Assembly (NCBI RefSeq): GCF_013359695.1
Contig: NZ_JABFMU010000009.1
Location: 76,537 to 140,536, forward strand
Source: Pseudomonas sp. C2B4
GTDB lineage: Bacteria > Pseudomonadota > Gammaproteobacteria > Pseudomonadales > Pseudomonadaceae
Reading direction: 5' to 3'
Length of the DNA stretch: 64,000 nt
Part shown: positions 1 through 9,858 of the stretch, in pieces
How the letters are laid out: the number at the start of each line of letters is the position of its first letter
Position numbering within the stretch: position 1 is the stretch's first letter
Program-made: the position numbers and the translations under genes
The notes under the pieces: generated by a model
Told to the model about the DNA's origin: nothing
Seen by the model: only the letters and a program-made list of their open reading frames with translations
Databases searched by the model: none

Positions 1-102
1 ACTCGCCGTGAGGTGCAAGAAGTAGCCCAGCGCCAGGATCAACGCCGTTGCAACAGCAAGGTGCCACGCCTGGACAAGATTGAAGCGTCCGCCGTCGAAT
101 GA
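1..102 (+). CDS. iscR: IscR, C-terminal fragment (cut by window edge)
   Basis: Frame 1 is open from the first base to a TGA ending at 102 and gives 33 residues, with REVQEVAQRQDQRRC near the start and a tail ending IEASAVE. This resembles the C-terminal tail of Pseudomonas IscR, the Rrf2-family [2Fe-2S] repressor of the isc operon. The DNA-binding and cluster-binding parts lie outside the window. Its position 50 bp before iscS fits the standard iscR-iscS order. The call rests mainly on that context, since a tail of this size carries no catalytic motif. Confidence 0.8.
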   Translation, partial: TRREVQEVAQRQDQRRCNSKVPRLDKIEASAVE

Positions 103-152
103 CAGCCACAGAGCTAACGGCGCGCCAGCCAGCCTGATTTAGGAGATAGTCC

Positions 153-1367
153 ATGAAATTGCCGATTTACCTTGATTACTCTGCGACTACCCCGGTTGAT
201 CCGCGTGTCGCGCAAAAAATGAGTGAATGCCTGCTGGTCGACGGAAACTTCGGTAACCCGGCGTCCCGTTCCCACGTGTTTGGCTGGAAAGCTGAAGAGT
301 CCGTCGAAAACGCCCGTCGTCAGGTGGCCGACCTGGTCAATGCCGATCCGCGTGAAATCGTCTGGACCTCCGGTGCCACCGAATCCGACAACCTGGCAAT
401 CAAGGGTGCGGCACATTTCTACGCCACCAAAGGCAAACACCTGATCACCACCAAGATCGAGCACAAGGCTGTCCTGGACACCATGCGCCAACTGGAGCGT
501 GAAGGTTTCGAAGTCACCTACATCGAACCTCGCACCGATGGTCTGGTGACCCCGGAAATGATCGAAGCTGAACTGCGTGACGACACCATCCTGGTGTCGG
601 TCATGCACGTGAACAACGAAATCGGTACCGTCAACGACATCGCCGCCATCGGCGAGCTGCTGCGTTCCAAAGGCATCCTGTTCCACGTCGACGCCGCTCA
701 GTCCACCGGCAAGGTCGAAATCGACCTGCAGAAGCTGAAAGTTGACCTGATGTCGTTCTCCGCTCACAAGACCTACGGTCCTAAAGGCATCGGCGCCCTG
801 TACGTAAGCCGCAAGCCGCGTGTGCGCATCGAAGCGACCATGCACGGTGGCGGTCATGAGCGCGGCATGCGCTCCGGCACCCTGGCGACTCACCAGATCG
901 TCGGCATGGGCGAAGCTTTCCGGGTGGCCAAGGAAGACATGGTTGCCGAGAATGCACGCATCAAAGCCCTGAGCGACCGCTTCTACAAGCAGGTCGAGCA
1001 CCTGGAAGAGCTGTACGTCAACGGCAGCCTGACCGCCCGCGTTCCGCACAACCTGAACTTGAGCTTCAACTACGTTGAAGGCGAGTCGCTGATCATGGCG
1101 CTCAAGGATCTGGCGGTTTCGTCCGGTTCGGCCTGCACCTCGGCATCGCTGGAGCCTTCGTACGTGCTGCGCGCCCTGGGCCGTAACGACGAACTGGCAC
1201 ACAGCTCGATCCGTTTCACCTTCGGCCGCTTCACCACCGAAGAAGAAATCGACTACGCCGCGCAGAAAGTCTGCGAGGCCGTTACCAAGCTGCGCGCTCT
1301 GTCGCCGCTGTGGGACATGTACAAAGACGGTGTCGACATTTCGAAAATCGAGTGGGCGGCACACTGA
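153..1367 (+). CDS. iscS: Cysteine desulfurase IscS
   Basis: A 404-residue class V PLP aminotransferase-fold enzyme that takes sulfur from L-cysteine, leaving alanine, and passes it to IscU for Fe-S clusters and to tRNA thiolation enzymes. The PLP lysine is K206 in [12 protein letters not shown] and the persulfide cysteine is C328 in [13 protein letters not shown], which are the E. coli positions. The length is normal for IscS. The ATG is preceded by AGGAGATAGTCC, a strong ribosome site. It is the second gene of the isc operon. Cytoplasmic. Nothing unusual is visible. Confidence 0.98.
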   Translation: MKLPIYLDYSATTPVDPRVAQKMSECLLVDGNFGNPASRSHVFGWKAEESVENARRQVADLVNADPREIVWTSGATESDNLAIKGAAHFYATKGKHLITTKIEHKAVLDTMRQLEREGFEVTYIEPRTDGLVTPEMIEAELRDDTILVSVMHVNNEIGTVNDIAAIGELLRSKGILFHVDAAQSTGKVEIDLQKLKVDLMSFSAHKTYGPKGIGALYVSRKPRVRIEATMHGGGHERGMRSGTLATHQIVGMGEAFRVAKEDMVAENARIKALSDRFYKQVEHLEELYVNGSLTARVPHNLNLSFNYVEGESLIMALKDLAVSSGSACTSASLEPSYVLRALGRNDELAHSSIRFTFGRFTTEEEIDYAAQKVCEAVTKLRALSPLWDMYKDGVDISKIEWAAH

Positions 1368-1387
1368 TTTCAAGTCGCCGCGAACCA

Positions 1388-1412
1388 GCCCCGAGGACTC
1401 AGGTCCCGGGGC
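1388..1412 (+). promoter_or_regulatory. Stem-loop between iscS and iscU
   Basis: GCCCCG, a bulged A and GGAC pair with GTCC and CGGGGC across a TCAG tetraloop, making a roughly 10-bp hairpin 39 bases before iscU. No T-tract follows, so it is not a standard terminator. It could be a processing or stability element that adjusts the ratio of IscS to the scaffold genes; that role is inference. Confidence 0.45.
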
Positions 1413-1450
1413 CCAAAGAGCGACTCTCTGATGAGTGAGGATTAAGAACC

Positions 1451-1837
1451 ATGGCTTACAGCGAAAAGGTCATCGACCACTACGAAAACCCGCGCAACGT
1501 CGGCAAGATGGACGCGGAAGATCCTGATGTCGGCACCGGCATGGTCGGCGCTCCGGCATGCGGCGACGTGATGCGCCTGCAGATCAAGGTCAACGACGCC
1601 GGCATCATCGAAGATGCCAAGTTCAAGACCTATGGCTGCGGTTCCGCCATCGCTTCCAGCTCCCTGGCCACCGAGTGGATGAAGGGCAAGACGCTGGACG
1701 AAGCAGAAACCATCAAGAACACCCAGCTGGCTGAAGAACTGGCCCTGCCGCCAGTGAAAATTCACTGCTCCGTGCTCGCTGAAGACGCCATCAAGGCGGC
1801 CGTTCGCGACTACAAGCAGAAGAAAGGCTTGATCTGA
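1451..1837 (+). CDS. iscU: Fe-S cluster scaffold IscU
   Basis: A 128-residue scaffold on which [2Fe-2S] and [4Fe-4S] clusters are built from IscS sulfur before transfer to apoproteins. The three ligand cysteines C37, C63 and C106 are present, as is D39, whose change stabilises the cluster in homologues. The LPPVK motif bound by the HscA chaperone is at residues 99-103. Length and termini match the family. It follows iscS after 83 bp containing a stem-loop and precedes iscA in the operon. Cytoplasmic. Confidence 0.98.
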   Translation: MAYSEKVIDHYENPRNVGKMDAEDPDVGTGMVGAPACGDVMRLQIKVNDAGIIEDAKFKTYGCGSAIASSSLATEWMKGKTLDEAETIKNTQLAEELALPPVKIHCSVLAEDAIKAAVRDYKQKKGLI

Positions 1838-1871
1838 CTTTCAGGATTTGGCGACGAGTAAGGAGTCACCG

Positions 1872-2195
1872 ATGGCTATCAGCATGACAGAAGCGGCTGC
1901 TCGACACGTGCGACGCTCCCTCGACGGGCGCGGCAAAGGTGAGGGGATTCGCCTGGGTGTTCGCACCACAGGCTGTTCCGGCCTCGCCTACGTGCTGGAG
2001 TTTGTCGACGAGGTGGTTGCAGAGGATCAGGTGTTCGAAAGTCACGGCGAGAAAGTGATCATCGACCCGAAAAGCCTGGCCTACCTGGACGGCACCGAGC
2101 TCGATTTCGTCAAGGAAGGGTTGAACGAAGGCTTCAAGTTCAACAACCCCAACGTGCGCGGTGAATGTGGCTGCGGCGAAAGCTTCAACATCTGA
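1872..2195 (+). CDS. iscA: A-type Fe-S carrier IscA
   Basis: A 107-residue A-type carrier that delivers iron or clusters to target enzymes. The invariant cysteines are C35 in TTGCSGLAY and C99 and C101 in GECGCGESF. The frame is open from 1848, but the ATG at 1872 follows AAGGAGTCACCG with ideal spacing and starts [10 protein letters not shown] as in homologues, so the extra eight residues are rejected. It lies 34 bp after iscU and directly before hscB. Confidence 0.97.
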   Translation: MAISMTEAAARHVRRSLDGRGKGEGIRLGVRTTGCSGLAYVLEFVDEVVAEDQVFESHGEKVIIDPKSLAYLDGTELDFVKEGLNEGFKFNNPNVRGECGCGESFNI

Positions 2196-2203
2196 GGCTG
2201 CTC

Positions 2204-2725
2204 GTGGGTACTCCTTGTCATTTCGCTTTATTTGAGCTGCAACCGAGTTTCAATCTGGACCTCGATCAGCTGGCTTCGCGCTACCGCGAGTTGGCGCGCA
2301 GCGTTCATCCGGACCGCTTTGCTGACGCCTCCGAGCGTGAGCAGCGGCTGGCGCTAGAGCAATCCGCGAGCCTCAACGAGGCCTACCAGACGCTCAAGAG
2401 TCCCCCCAAGCGCGCGCGTTACCTGCTCGCCTTGAGTGGTGGCGAGCTGCCGCTGGAGGTCACGGTGCATGATCCGGAATTTCTTCTGCAGCAGATGGAG
2501 TTGCGCGAAGAGCTCGAGGATCTGCAGGACAGCGCCGATTTGTCGGGCGTTGCCGCGTTCAAGCGCCGCCTGAGGGCCGCCCAGGATGAACTGAACCAAA
2601 GCTTCGCAGCTTGCTGGAACGATGCCGCGCAACGTGAACGGGCCGAACGCCTGATGCGGCGCATGCAGTTCCTCGACAAGCTCACCTACGAAGTGCGCCA
2701 GTTAGAAGAGCGCCTCGACGATTAA
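2204..2725 (+). CDS. hscB: Fe-S assembly co-chaperone HscB
   Basis: A 173-residue J-protein that brings IscU to HscA and stimulates its ATPase. The N-terminal J-domain carries HPD at residues 35-37 (SVHPDRFAD). The C-terminal helical region, from about residue 80, is the IscU-binding part. I chose the GTG at 2204, giving a protein that reads [15 protein letters not shown] as in Pseudomonas homologues; an upstream in-frame ATG at 2165 would overlap iscA by 31 bp and adds non-conserved residues. It sits between iscA and hscA. Confidence 0.95.
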   Translation: MGTPCHFALFELQPSFNLDLDQLASRYRELARSVHPDRFADASEREQRLALEQSASLNEAYQTLKSPPKRARYLLALSGGELPLEVTVHDPEFLLQQMELREELEDLQDSADLSGVAAFKRRLRAAQDELNQSFAACWNDAAQRERAERLMRRMQFLDKLTYEVRQLEERLDD

Positions 2726-2776
2726 CCCAGTGCCGCTCCGGTCGCACGCCTGATATACAGATAAGTCCTGATAACG

Positions 2777-4639
2777 ATGGCCCTACTGCAGATCGCCGAA
2801 CCCGGCCAAAGTCCTCAACCGCACCAGCGTCGTCTGGCTGTGGGGATCGACTTGGGCACTACCAATTCGCTGGTCGCTGCATTGCGCAGTGGTCTTTCCG
2901 AGCCTCTGGCCGACGCAGAAGGGCGGGTTATCCTGCCGTCTGCCGTGCGCTACCACGCCGATCGCGTCGAAGTGGGCGAGTCGGCCAAGCTGGCTGCCGC
3001 CACCGATCCCTTGAACACCGTACTATCGGTCAAGCGCCTGATGGGTCGTGGTCTGTCCGACGTCAAGCAATTGGGTGAGCAGCTGCCGTACCGCTTCGTC
3101 GGTGGCGAGTCGCACATGCCGTTCATCGACACGATCCAGGGCCCGAAAAGCCCGGTCGAAGTGTCGGCGGATATCCTCAAGGTCCTGCGCCAACGCGCTG
3201 AAGCCACCCTCGGTGGTGAGTTGGTGGGTGCGGTCATCACCGTTCCGGCCTATTTCGATGACGCTCAGCGCCAAGCCACCAAGGATGCGGCCAAACTGGC
3301 CGGTCTCAACGTGTTGCGCCTGCTCAACGAGCCGACCGCCGCGGCGGTAGCTTATGGTCTGGACCAGCACGCCGAAGGCCTGGTGGCGATTTATGACTTG
3401 GGCGGCGGCACCTTCGATATCTCGATTCTGCGCCTGACCGGCGGCGTTTTCGAAGTATTGGCCACTGGCGGCGACAGCGCCCTGGGCGGCGATGACTTCG
3501 ATCACGCGATCGCTGGCTGGATCATCGAGAGCGCCGGCTTGTCCGCCGACCTCGATCCGGGTGCGCAACGCAATCTGCTGCAAACCGCTTGCGCGGCCAA
3601 AGAGGCGCTGACTAACGCGGCGTCGGTTGAAGTCGCTTATGGCGACTGGAAAGCCGAATTGACCCGCGAAGCCTTCAATGCGCTGATCGAGCCAATGGTT
3701 GCCCGCAGTCTGAAGGCCTGCCGTCGTGCCGTTCGTGATTCCGGTGTCGAGCTGGAGGAAGTTCACGCCGTGGTCATGGTCGGCGGTTCGACTCGCGTCC
3801 CGCGTGTTCGCGAAGCTGTTGCCGAAGCCTTCGGTCGCCAGCCGCTGACCGAAATCGATCCGGATCAAGTGGTGGCCATCGGTGCCGCGATCCAGGCCGA
3901 TACCTTGGCCGGCAACAAGCGTGACGGCAGTGAATTGCTGTTGCTTGACGTGATTCCGTTGTCCCTGGGGCTGGAAACCATGGGTGGCCTGATGGAGAAG
4001 GTGATTCCACGCAACACCACCATCCCTGTCGCCCGCGCCCAGGACTTCACCACCTATAAAGATGGCCAGTCAGCCATGGCGATCCATGTGCTGCAGGGTG
4101 AGCGCGAGCTGATCAGTGACTGCCGCTCCCTGGCGCGTTTCGAATTGCGTGGCATTCCGGCGATGGTCGCCGGCGCCGCGAAGATTCGCGTGACTTTCCA
4201 GGTCGATGCCGATGGTCTGCTGAGTGTTTCCGCCCGTGAGTTGGGTTCGGGTGTCGAAGCCAGCATCCAGGTCAAGCCGTCCTACGGTCTGACCGACGGC
4301 GAAATCGCCAAGATGCTCAAGGATTCGTTCCAGCACGCCAACGATGACAAGGTTGCCCGCGTGCTGCGTGAGCAGCAGGTCGATGCCCAGCGCCTGATCG
4401 AAGCGGTGCAGGCCGCCCTGGAAGCTGACGGCGAGCGTCTGCTGGACGCCGATGAGCGCATGGTCATCGAGCTGCAGGTGCAGGAACTGACCGAACTGAT
4501 GAAAGGTACCGATGGTTACGCCATCGAGCAGCAGACCAAGCGTCTGTCGCAAGTGACCGATGCCTTTGCTGCCCGCCGCCTGGACTCGACGGTGAAAGCC
4601 GCGCTGGCGGGGCGCAACCTGAATGAGATTGAGGAATAA
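2777..4639 (+). CDS. hscA: Hsp70-class chaperone HscA
   Basis: A 620-residue specialised Hsp70 that uses ATP to release clusters from IscU to acceptor proteins. The nucleotide-binding domain (about residues 20-385) shows the phosphate-1 motif IDLGTTNS at 24-31 and DLGGGTFD further on. The substrate-binding domain and helical lid follow and would recognise LPPVK of IscU. The length is typical of HscA and shorter than DnaK. It is 51 bp after hscB and 2 bp before fdx, consistent with one transcript. Confidence 0.98.
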   Translation: MALLQIAEPGQSPQPHQRRLAVGIDLGTTNSLVAALRSGLSEPLADAEGRVILPSAVRYHADRVEVGESAKLAAATDPLNTVLSVKRLMGRGLSDVKQLGEQLPYRFVGGESHMPFIDTIQGPKSPVEVSADILKVLRQRAEATLGGELVGAVITVPAYFDDAQRQATKDAAKLAGLNVLRLLNEPTAAAVAYGLDQHAEGLVAIYDLGGGTFDISILRLTGGVFEVLATGGDSALGGDDFDHAIAGWIIESAGLSADLDPGAQRNLLQTACAAKEALTNAASVEVAYGDWKAELTREAFNALIEPMVARSLKACRRAVRDSGVELEEVHAVVMVGGSTRVPRVREAVAEAFGRQPLTEIDPDQVVAIGAAIQADTLAGNKRDGSELLLLDVIPLSLGLETMGGLMEKVIPRNTTIPVARAQDFTTYKDGQSAMAIHVLQGERELISDCRSLARFELRGIPAMVAGAAKIRVTFQVDADGLLSVSARELGSGVEASIQVKPSYGLTDGEIAKMLKDSFQHANDDKVARVLREQQVDAQRLIEAVQAALEADGERLLDADERMVIELQVQELTELMKGTDGYAIEQQTKRLSQVTDAFAARRLDSTVKAALAGRNLNEIEE

Positions 4640-4641
4640 CG

Positions 4642-4983
4642 ATGCCGCAGGTCATTTTTCTGCCACACGAAAAGTTTTGCCCGGAAGGCATGGTCGTGGA
4701 GGCTGAGACCGGTACGTCCATCCTCGAGCTGGCCCATGAGCACCATATCGAGATGGAAAGTGCCTGTGGCGGTGTCTGCGCCTGCACCACTTGCCACTGC
4801 ATCATCCGTGAGGGTTTTGACTCGCTGGAAGAGGCCGATGAGCTGGAAGAAGACTATCTTGACAAGGCCTGGGGGCTGGAAGCTCAGTCGCGCCTGGGCT
4901 GTCAGGCCAAGGTCGGGACTGAAGACCTGACCGTCGAAATTCCGAAATACTCGCTCAACCACGCAGCCGAAGCGCCGCACTGA
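4642..4983 (+). CDS. fdx: [2Fe-2S] ferredoxin, Isc type
   Basis: A 113-residue adrenodoxin-type ferredoxin that supplies electrons during cluster assembly. The ligands follow the C-X5-C-X2-C...C pattern: C42, C48, C51 and C87. The start ATG lies 2 bp after the hscA stop, with GAGGAATAACG as ribosome site overlapping the hscA 3' end, which suggests translational coupling. Cytoplasmic. Length and spacing are ordinary for an isc-operon Fdx. Confidence 0.97.
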   Translation: MPQVIFLPHEKFCPEGMVVEAETGTSILELAHEHHIEMESACGGVCACTTCHCIIREGFDSLEEADELEEDYLDKAWGLEAQSRLGCQAKVGTEDLTVEIPKYSLNHAAEAPH

Positions 4984-4997
4984 TTCAAGGAGCTTTC

Positions 4998-5198
4998 ATG
5001 AGCCTGAAATGGGTTGATGTGCTGGAAATCGCGATCCAGTTGTCTGAATCCAAGCCGGATGTGGACCCGCGTTACGTGAATTTCGTCGATCTGCACCAGT
5101 GGGTGTTGGCATTGCCGGAGTTCAGTGATGATCCGACACGCGGTGGCGAGAAGGTGCTTGAAGCCATTCAGGCCGCCTGGATCGAAGAAGCAGACTGA
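4998..5198 (+). CDS. iscX: Fe-S assembly protein IscX
   Basis: A 66-residue small acidic protein of the IscX/YfhJ family, last gene of the isc operon. Family members bind IscS and iron and modulate desulfurase activity. The sequence opens MSLKWVDVLEIAIQLSE and contains DPRYVNFVDLHQWV, typical of the family's winged-helix fold. The ATG follows AAGGAGCTTTC, 14 bp after fdx. A terminator hairpin begins 33 bp after the stop. Confidence 0.96.
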   Translation: MSLKWVDVLEIAIQLSESKPDVDPRYVNFVDLHQWVLALPEFSDDPTRGGEKVLEAIQAAWIEEAD

Positions 5199-5216
5199 GT
5201 CTGCACCGTACGCAGT

Positions 5217-5245
5217 TAGGCATTACCCGAGAACCCGCGTATAAT
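5217..5245 (+). promoter_or_regulatory. Putative sigma-70 promoter of ndk
   Basis: TAGGCA (5217-5222, four of six matches to TTGACA) is separated by exactly 17 bp from a consensus TATAAT (5240-5245). Transcription would start near 5252, about 39 bases before the ndk ATG. The -10 box lies in the loop of the isc terminator. Confidence 0.65.
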
Positions 5246-5262
5246 TCGCGGGTTTAATTTTT
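5232..5262 (+). terminator. isc operon terminator overlapping the ndk promoter
   Basis: AACCCGCG (5232-5239) and CGCGGGTT (5247-5254) form a perfect 8-bp stem around the loop TATAATT, followed by TAATTTTT. This has the form of an intrinsic terminator for the isc operon. The loop is at the same time the -10 box of the putative ndk promoter. Confidence 0.8.
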
Positions 5263-5290
5263 CGTAAATTACCGTTTCTGGAGTTACACC

Positions 5291-5716
5291 ATGGCTGTTC
5301 AACGTACTTTCTCCATCATCAAGCCTGACGCCGTTGCTAAAAACGTGATCGGCGAGATCACCACTCGTTTCGAAAAAGCTGGCCTGCGCGTTGTAGCTTC
5401 GAAACTGAAGCAACTGTCCAAAGCCGAAGCCGAAGGCTTCTACGCTGAGCACAGCGCTCGTGGTTTCTTCAACGACCTGGTTGCTTTCATGATCTCCGGT
5501 CCGGTTGTCGTTCAGGTTCTGGAAGGCGAAAACGCTATCGCTCTGAACCGTGAGCTGATGGGCGCTACCAACCCTAAAGAAGCTGCTGCCGGCACCATCC
5601 GCGCTGACTTCGCTGACTCCATCGACGCCAACGCTGTACACGGTTCGGACTCCGAAGCCGCTGCCGCTCGCGAAATCTCGTACTTCTTCGCAGCTACTGA
5701 AGTAACCACTCGCTAA
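5291..5716 (+). CDS. ndk: Nucleoside diphosphate kinase
   Basis: A 141-residue enzyme that balances NTP and dNTP pools by moving the gamma-phosphate from ATP to other NDPs through a phospho-histidine. The catalytic H117 is in NAVHGSDS and the N-terminal sequence [11 protein letters not shown] is typical. Codon use is rich in T-ending codons such as GCT, GTT and GGT compared with its GC-ending neighbours, a sign of high expression. The ATG follows CTGGAGTTACACC. It has its own promoter and is followed 28 bp later by rlmN, the usual Pseudomonas order. Confidence 0.98.
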   Translation: MAVQRTFSIIKPDAVAKNVIGEITTRFEKAGLRVVASKLKQLSKAEAEGFYAEHSARGFFNDLVAFMISGPVVVQVLEGENAIALNRELMGATNPKEAAAGTIRADFADSIDANAVHGSDSEAAAAREISYFFAATEVTTR

Positions 5717-5744
5717 GCATTGGCTTAAGAGTGAAGGTGAATCC

Positions 5745-6890
5745 ATGACGACATCGACTGTTAAAACCAACCTGCTGGGGCTCACCCAGCCGGAAATGGA
5801 AAAATTCTTCGACTCAATCGGGGAGAAGCGTTTCCGTGCCGGTCAGGTAATGAAATGGATTCACCACTTTGGCGTCGATGATTTCGACGCCATGACGAAC
5901 GTCAGCAAGGCCTTGCGCGAGAAGCTCAAGGCTGTTGCTGAAGTTCGCGGTCCGGAAGTGGTCAGCGAGGACATCTCCAGCGACGGCACCCGCAAGTGGG
6001 TGGTGCGCGTGGCGTCCGGCAGCTGCGTCGAGACCGTGTACATTCCCCAGGGCAAGCGCGGCACCTTGTGCGTTTCGTCCCAGGCAGGCTGTGCCCTGGA
6101 CTGCAGTTTCTGCTCCACCGGCAAGCAAGGCTTCAATAGCAACCTCACCGCCGCCGAAGTCATCGGCCAGGTGTGGATTGCCAACAAATCCTTTGGCAGC
6201 GTCCCGGCAACCGTCGACCGTGCGATCACCAACGTGGTGATGATGGGCATGGGTGAGCCGCTGCTGAACTTCGACAACGTCATTGCCGCCATGCACCTGA
6301 TGATGGATGACCTGGGCTACGGCATTTCCAAGCGCCGCGTGACCCTCTCCACTTCGGGCGTGGTGCCGATGATCGATGAGCTGTCCAAGCACATCGACGT
6401 CTCCCTGGCGTTGTCCCTGCACGCACCGAATGACGCATTGCGTAACCAATTGGTGCCGATCAACAAGAAGTATCCGCTTAAGATGCTCCTCGAGTCGTGC
6501 CAGCGCTACATGTCGTCCCTGGGCGAAAAGCGCGTGCTGACCATCGAGTACACCTTGCTCAAGGACGTGAACGACAAGGTCGAGCATGCGGTCGAGATGA
6601 TCGAGTTGCTCAAGAACATCCCGTGCAAGATCAACCTGATTCCGTTCAACCCGTTCCCGCACTCCGGGTACGAGCGGCCGAGCAACAACGCCATTCGTCG
6701 GTTCCAGGATCAGCTTCATCATGCCGGTTTCAACGTCACTGTCCGCACCACCCGTGGTGAAGACATCGACGCCGCTTGTGGTCAACTGGTAGGGCAGGTG
6801 CTGGATCGCACCCGTCGCAGCGAACGTTATATCGCCGTGCGCGAACTGAGCGCCGACAACGATATTGCTTCGAGCGCCGCGAATAAGTAA
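5745..6890 (+). CDS. rlmN: Dual-specificity 23S rRNA/tRNA adenine-C2 methyltransferase RlmN
   Basis: A 381-residue radical SAM enzyme that methylates C2 of A2503 in 23S rRNA and A37 of some tRNAs. The CX3CX2C cluster motif is C116, C120 and C123 (CALDCSFCS). The second catalytic cysteine is C345 in DIDAACGQL, within the conserved C-terminal region. It needs a [4Fe-4S] cluster of the kind the upstream isc operon builds. The ATG is preceded by GTGAAGGTGAATCC. It is followed after 16 bp by pilF. Confidence 0.98.
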   Translation: MTTSTVKTNLLGLTQPEMEKFFDSIGEKRFRAGQVMKWIHHFGVDDFDAMTNVSKALREKLKAVAEVRGPEVVSEDISSDGTRKWVVRVASGSCVETVYIPQGKRGTLCVSSQAGCALDCSFCSTGKQGFNSNLTAAEVIGQVWIANKSFGSVPATVDRAITNVVMMGMGEPLLNFDNVIAAMHLMMDDLGYGISKRRVTLSTSGVVPMIDELSKHIDVSLALSLHAPNDALRNQLVPINKKYPLKMLLESCQRYMSSLGEKRVLTIEYTLLKDVNDKVEHAVEMIELLKNIPCKINLIPFNPFPHSGYERPSNNAIRRFQDQLHHAGFNVTVRTTRGEDIDAACGQLVGQVLDRTRRSERYIAVRELSADNDIASSAANK

Positions 6891-6906
6891 TCAAGAGAGG
6901 ATCTCT

Positions 6907-7665
6907 ATGTCCCTGCGCTTTGCGCTGCTTTTGTTGTTGGCCAGCCTCTGTGCTGGCTGTGTTCTTTCGGGCGATTACAACCCGATGAAGACCAGCAAGG
7001 GCAGAGACGAAGCGCGTGAGGCGTATGTGCAATTGGGCATCGGTTATTTGCAGCAGGGCATGACCGAGCGGGCAAAAGTGCCATTGAAGAAAGCGCTGGA
7101 ACTGGATGATGCCGATCCGGACGCCAACGCGGCGCTCGGGCTGGTGTTCCAGGCCGAGATGGAGCCGGAACTGGCCGACCAGCATTTTCGCAAGGCGCTG
7201 TCCTCCCGTCCTGCCGATGCGCGAATCCTCAACAACTACGGCAGTTTTCTTTTCGAGCAAAAACGTTACAAGGAAGCCTACGAGCGCTTTGAACAGGCCG
7301 CTGCCGATACCCTGTATCCTGAGCGTTCGCGTGTGTTCGAGAACCTGGGCATGACCGCTTCGATGCTTGGCCAGCGCGACCTGGCCCAGCAGCAACTGGA
7401 AAAAGCCCTGCGTTTGAATCGCCAACAACCACGTGCATTGCTGGAAATGGCTGAGTTGTCTTACGAAGACAGGCATTATGTGCCCGCGCGTGACTACTAC
7501 GATCGTTTTAGCCTGCTCGCCGAGCAAAATGCACGTAGTCTATTGCTCGGCGTTCGGCTGGCAAAAGTGTTTGAAGATCGCGACAAGGCCGCAAGTGCAG
7601 GCCTGCAATTAAAACGACTCTATCCCGGTACACCGGAATATCAGCAATACCTGTCGGAGCAATGA
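6907..7665 (+). CDS. pilF: Type IV pilus biogenesis lipoprotein PilF/PilW
   Basis: A 252-residue outer-membrane lipoprotein with TPR repeats that pilots assembly of the PilQ secretin. The signal peptide MSLRFALLLLLASLCAGC ends in a lipobox with C18, followed by helical repeats such as AREAYVQLGIGYLQQG and ALGLVFQAEMEPELA. The frame is open from 6865, but the ATG at 6907 follows AGAGAGGATCTCT and begins the signal peptide directly. Its stop overlaps the rodZ start (ATGATGA), a coupled pair. Confidence 0.95.
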   Translation: MSLRFALLLLLASLCAGCVLSGDYNPMKTSKGRDEAREAYVQLGIGYLQQGMTERAKVPLKKALELDDADPDANAALGLVFQAEMEPELADQHFRKALSSRPADARILNNYGSFLFEQKRYKEAYERFEQAAADTLYPERSRVFENLGMTASMLGQRDLAQQQLEKALRLNRQQPRALLEMAELSYEDRHYVPARDYYDRFSLLAEQNARSLLLGVRLAKVFEDRDKAASAGLQLKRLYPGTPEYQQYLSEQ

Positions 7666-8723
7666 TGAAAGCGGCGCATCCCGAAGTTGTAGCAGCGAAT
7701 CGCGTAAACCCCGGTGAGACCTTGCGCCAGGCCCGCGAAAGCAATGGCTGGTCGCTGGCTGAAGTGGCGCTCAAGCTCAACCTCACCGTCAATTCCCTGA
7801 GCAATCTGGAAGCCGGCGAGTTCGACAAGCTGCCTGGGCACACCTTTGCTCGCGGCTATATTCGCGCCTACGCCAAGTTGCTCGGCATGGACCAGGCCGT
7901 TCTGGTCCAGCAGTTCGATCAATCCACCGGCACCGACTCCCAAGGCAGCAGTGTGCATAGCCTGGGTCGTATCGAAGAGCCGGTCCGGGTTTCCCACACC
8001 ATCTTGCGCATTGTCAGCCTGTTGTTGCTGGTTGCAGTGATTGGCGGTGGCTTTGTCTGGTGGCAGGATCAGACTTCGCTGCGCACCAAGGACTTGATCA
8101 GCCTCAGCCCTGAACACGTTGAAGTCGAAGGCGCCGACGGGACCACCCAGATTCATCCGCTGGACGAGCCGGAAGATCAGGCGGTCGTGGAAGGTCAGGC
8201 TGAAAACGCGACTGCATTGGCATTGCCGCAAGCCGAGACTTCGACTGAAACGTCGGATGAAGCTCAAGAGGCTGCACCTGCAGCGGCCCCAGCTCCAGCC
8301 GCGCCAACGTCAGCGCCCGCTGCACCGGCGCACAGCACTGCTCCAGTAGTGGTCGCGACACCAGCGACTCCGGCCCCGGTTGTTCCGGTGGTGCCAGCGC
8401 CGACTGTGACCGCACCGATTGCTCCGGCCGCTCCAGCACCAGCCACTGCGGCGCCAGCTCCGGCAGCTGCTCCAGTTGCCGGCCAGGGCCAGGTTCAACT
8501 GCAATTCACCGCGGATTGCTGGACGCAAGTGACCGACGGCAGCGGCAAGGTGCTGTTCAGTGGTCTCAAGCGTAAAGGCGATAGCCTTTCCGTCAGCGGC
8601 AAGCCGCCGTTTGCCGTACGCCTGGGCTTTGCCCGTGGCGCGCAGGTCAGCTACAACGGCCAAGCGGTCGATGTTGCTCCGTTCACCAGTGGCGAGACAG
8701 CTCGCCTGAAGTTGGGTCAATAA
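7662..8723 (+). CDS. rodZ: Cytoskeletal membrane protein RodZ
   Basis: A 353-residue single-pass membrane protein that links MreB to cell-wall synthesis. An N-terminal Xre-type helix-turn-helix domain (about residues 18-85; ETLRQARESNGWSLAEVA) is followed by a transmembrane helix at about 113-133, an alanine/proline-rich periplasmic linker (about 196-275) and a C-terminal DUF4115 domain with FTADCWTQVTDGSGKVLF. Two adjacent ATGs (7662 and 7665) are possible starts; both overlap the pilF stop or abut it. The low-complexity linker probably varies between strains. Confidence 0.95.
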   Translation: MMKAAHPEVVAANRVNPGETLRQARESNGWSLAEVALKLNLTVNSLSNLEAGEFDKLPGHTFARGYIRAYAKLLGMDQAVLVQQFDQSTGTDSQGSSVHSLGRIEEPVRVSHTILRIVSLLLLVAVIGGGFVWWQDQTSLRTKDLISLSPEHVEVEGADGTTQIHPLDEPEDQAVVEGQAENATALALPQAETSTETSDEAQEAAPAAAPAPAAPTSAPAAPAHSTAPVVVATPATPAPVVPVVPAPTVTAPIAPAAPAPATAAPAPAAAPVAGQGQVQLQFTADCWTQVTDGSGKVLFSGLKRKGDSLSVSGKPPFAVRLGFARGAQVSYNGQAVDVAPFTSGETARLKLGQ

Positions 8724-8726
8724 GTC

Positions 8727-9836
8727 ATGCACGGCGAATCTCCAATCAAACGTCGCGAATCACGCAAGATCTGGGTCGGTAACGTGCCTGTTGGCGGCGA
8801 TGCGCCTATCGCTGTGCAGAGCATGACCAACAGCGACACCAATGATGTCGCGGCCACCGTGGCGCAAATCAATCGTCTGGAAGCCGCTGGCGTCGATATC
8901 GTGCGGGTGTCCGTGCCAGATATGGACGCCGCCGAAGCCTTCGGCAAGATCAAGCAACTGGTCAAGGTGCCATTGGTGGCCGATATCCATTTCGACTACC
9001 GTATTGCATTGCGCGTCGCCGAATTGGGTGTCGACTGCCTGCGTATCAACCCGGGCAACATCGGTCGCGAAGACCGCGTTCGCGCCGTGGTCGATGCCGC
9101 TCGTGATCGCGGCATTCCAATTCGCATCGGCGTCAACGCCGGTTCCCTGGAAAAAGACCTGCAGAAGAAATACGGCGAGCCGACCCCGGCCGCACTGGTC
9201 GAGTCTGCCCTGCGTCACGTCGAGCACCTTGAGCGCCTGAATTTCCAGGACTTCAAGGTCAGCGTGAAAGCCTCCGACGTGTTCATGGCCGTCGAAGCCT
9301 ATCGCCTGCTGGCCAAGGAAATCGTCCAGCCGCTGCACCTGGGCATCACCGAAGCCGGTGGTTTGCGTTCAGGCACAGTGAAATCCGCGGTGGGCCTCGG
9401 TATGCTGCTCGCCGAAGGGATTGGCGATACTATTCGCATCTCGTTGGCGGCCGACCCGGTCGAGGAAGTGAAAGTCGGCTACGACATTCTCAAATCCCTG
9501 CACCTGCGTTCCCGTGGCATCAACTTCATCGCCTGCCCGAGCTGCTCGCGGCAGAACTTCGATGTGGTCAAGACCATGAACGAGCTGGAAGGGCGCCTCG
9601 AAGACCTGCTGGTGCCGCTGGATGTCGCGGTCATCGGTTGCGTGGTCAACGGGCCGGGCGAAGCCAAGGAAGCCCATATCGGCTTGACCGGCGGCACGCC
9701 AAACCTGATTTACATCGACGGCAAGCCGTCGCAGAAACTGACGAATGACAATCTGGTGGATGAGCTTGAACGCTTGATCCGCCAGAAAGCGGCCGAAAAG
9801 GTCGAAGCTGACGCTGCCGTTATCGCGCGCGGCTGA
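8727..9836 (+). CDS. ispG: 4-hydroxy-3-methylbut-2-enyl-diphosphate synthase (flavodoxin)
   Basis: A 369-residue [4Fe-4S] enzyme of the MEP isoprenoid pathway that converts MEcPP to HMBPP. The cluster cysteines are C270, C273 (CPSC) and C305 ([11 protein letters not shown]), the same numbers as in E. coli. The N-terminal TIM barrel contains [12 protein letters not shown]. The start ATG is 3 bp after the rodZ stop. The position between rodZ and hisS is standard in gammaproteobacteria. Confidence 0.98.
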   Translation: MHGESPIKRRESRKIWVGNVPVGGDAPIAVQSMTNSDTNDVAATVAQINRLEAAGVDIVRVSVPDMDAAEAFGKIKQLVKVPLVADIHFDYRIALRVAELGVDCLRINPGNIGREDRVRAVVDAARDRGIPIRIGVNAGSLEKDLQKKYGEPTPAALVESALRHVEHLERLNFQDFKVSVKASDVFMAVEAYRLLAKEIVQPLHLGITEAGGLRSGTVKSAVGLGMLLAEGIGDTIRISLAADPVEEVKVGYDILKSLHLRSRGINFIACPSCSRQNFDVVKTMNELEGRLEDLLVPLDVAVIGCVVNGPGEAKEAHIGLTGGTPNLIYIDGKPSQKLTNDNLVDELERLIRQKAAEKVEADAAVIARG

Positions 9837-9858
9837 TCGAACGAATTAAGGAATTTTT

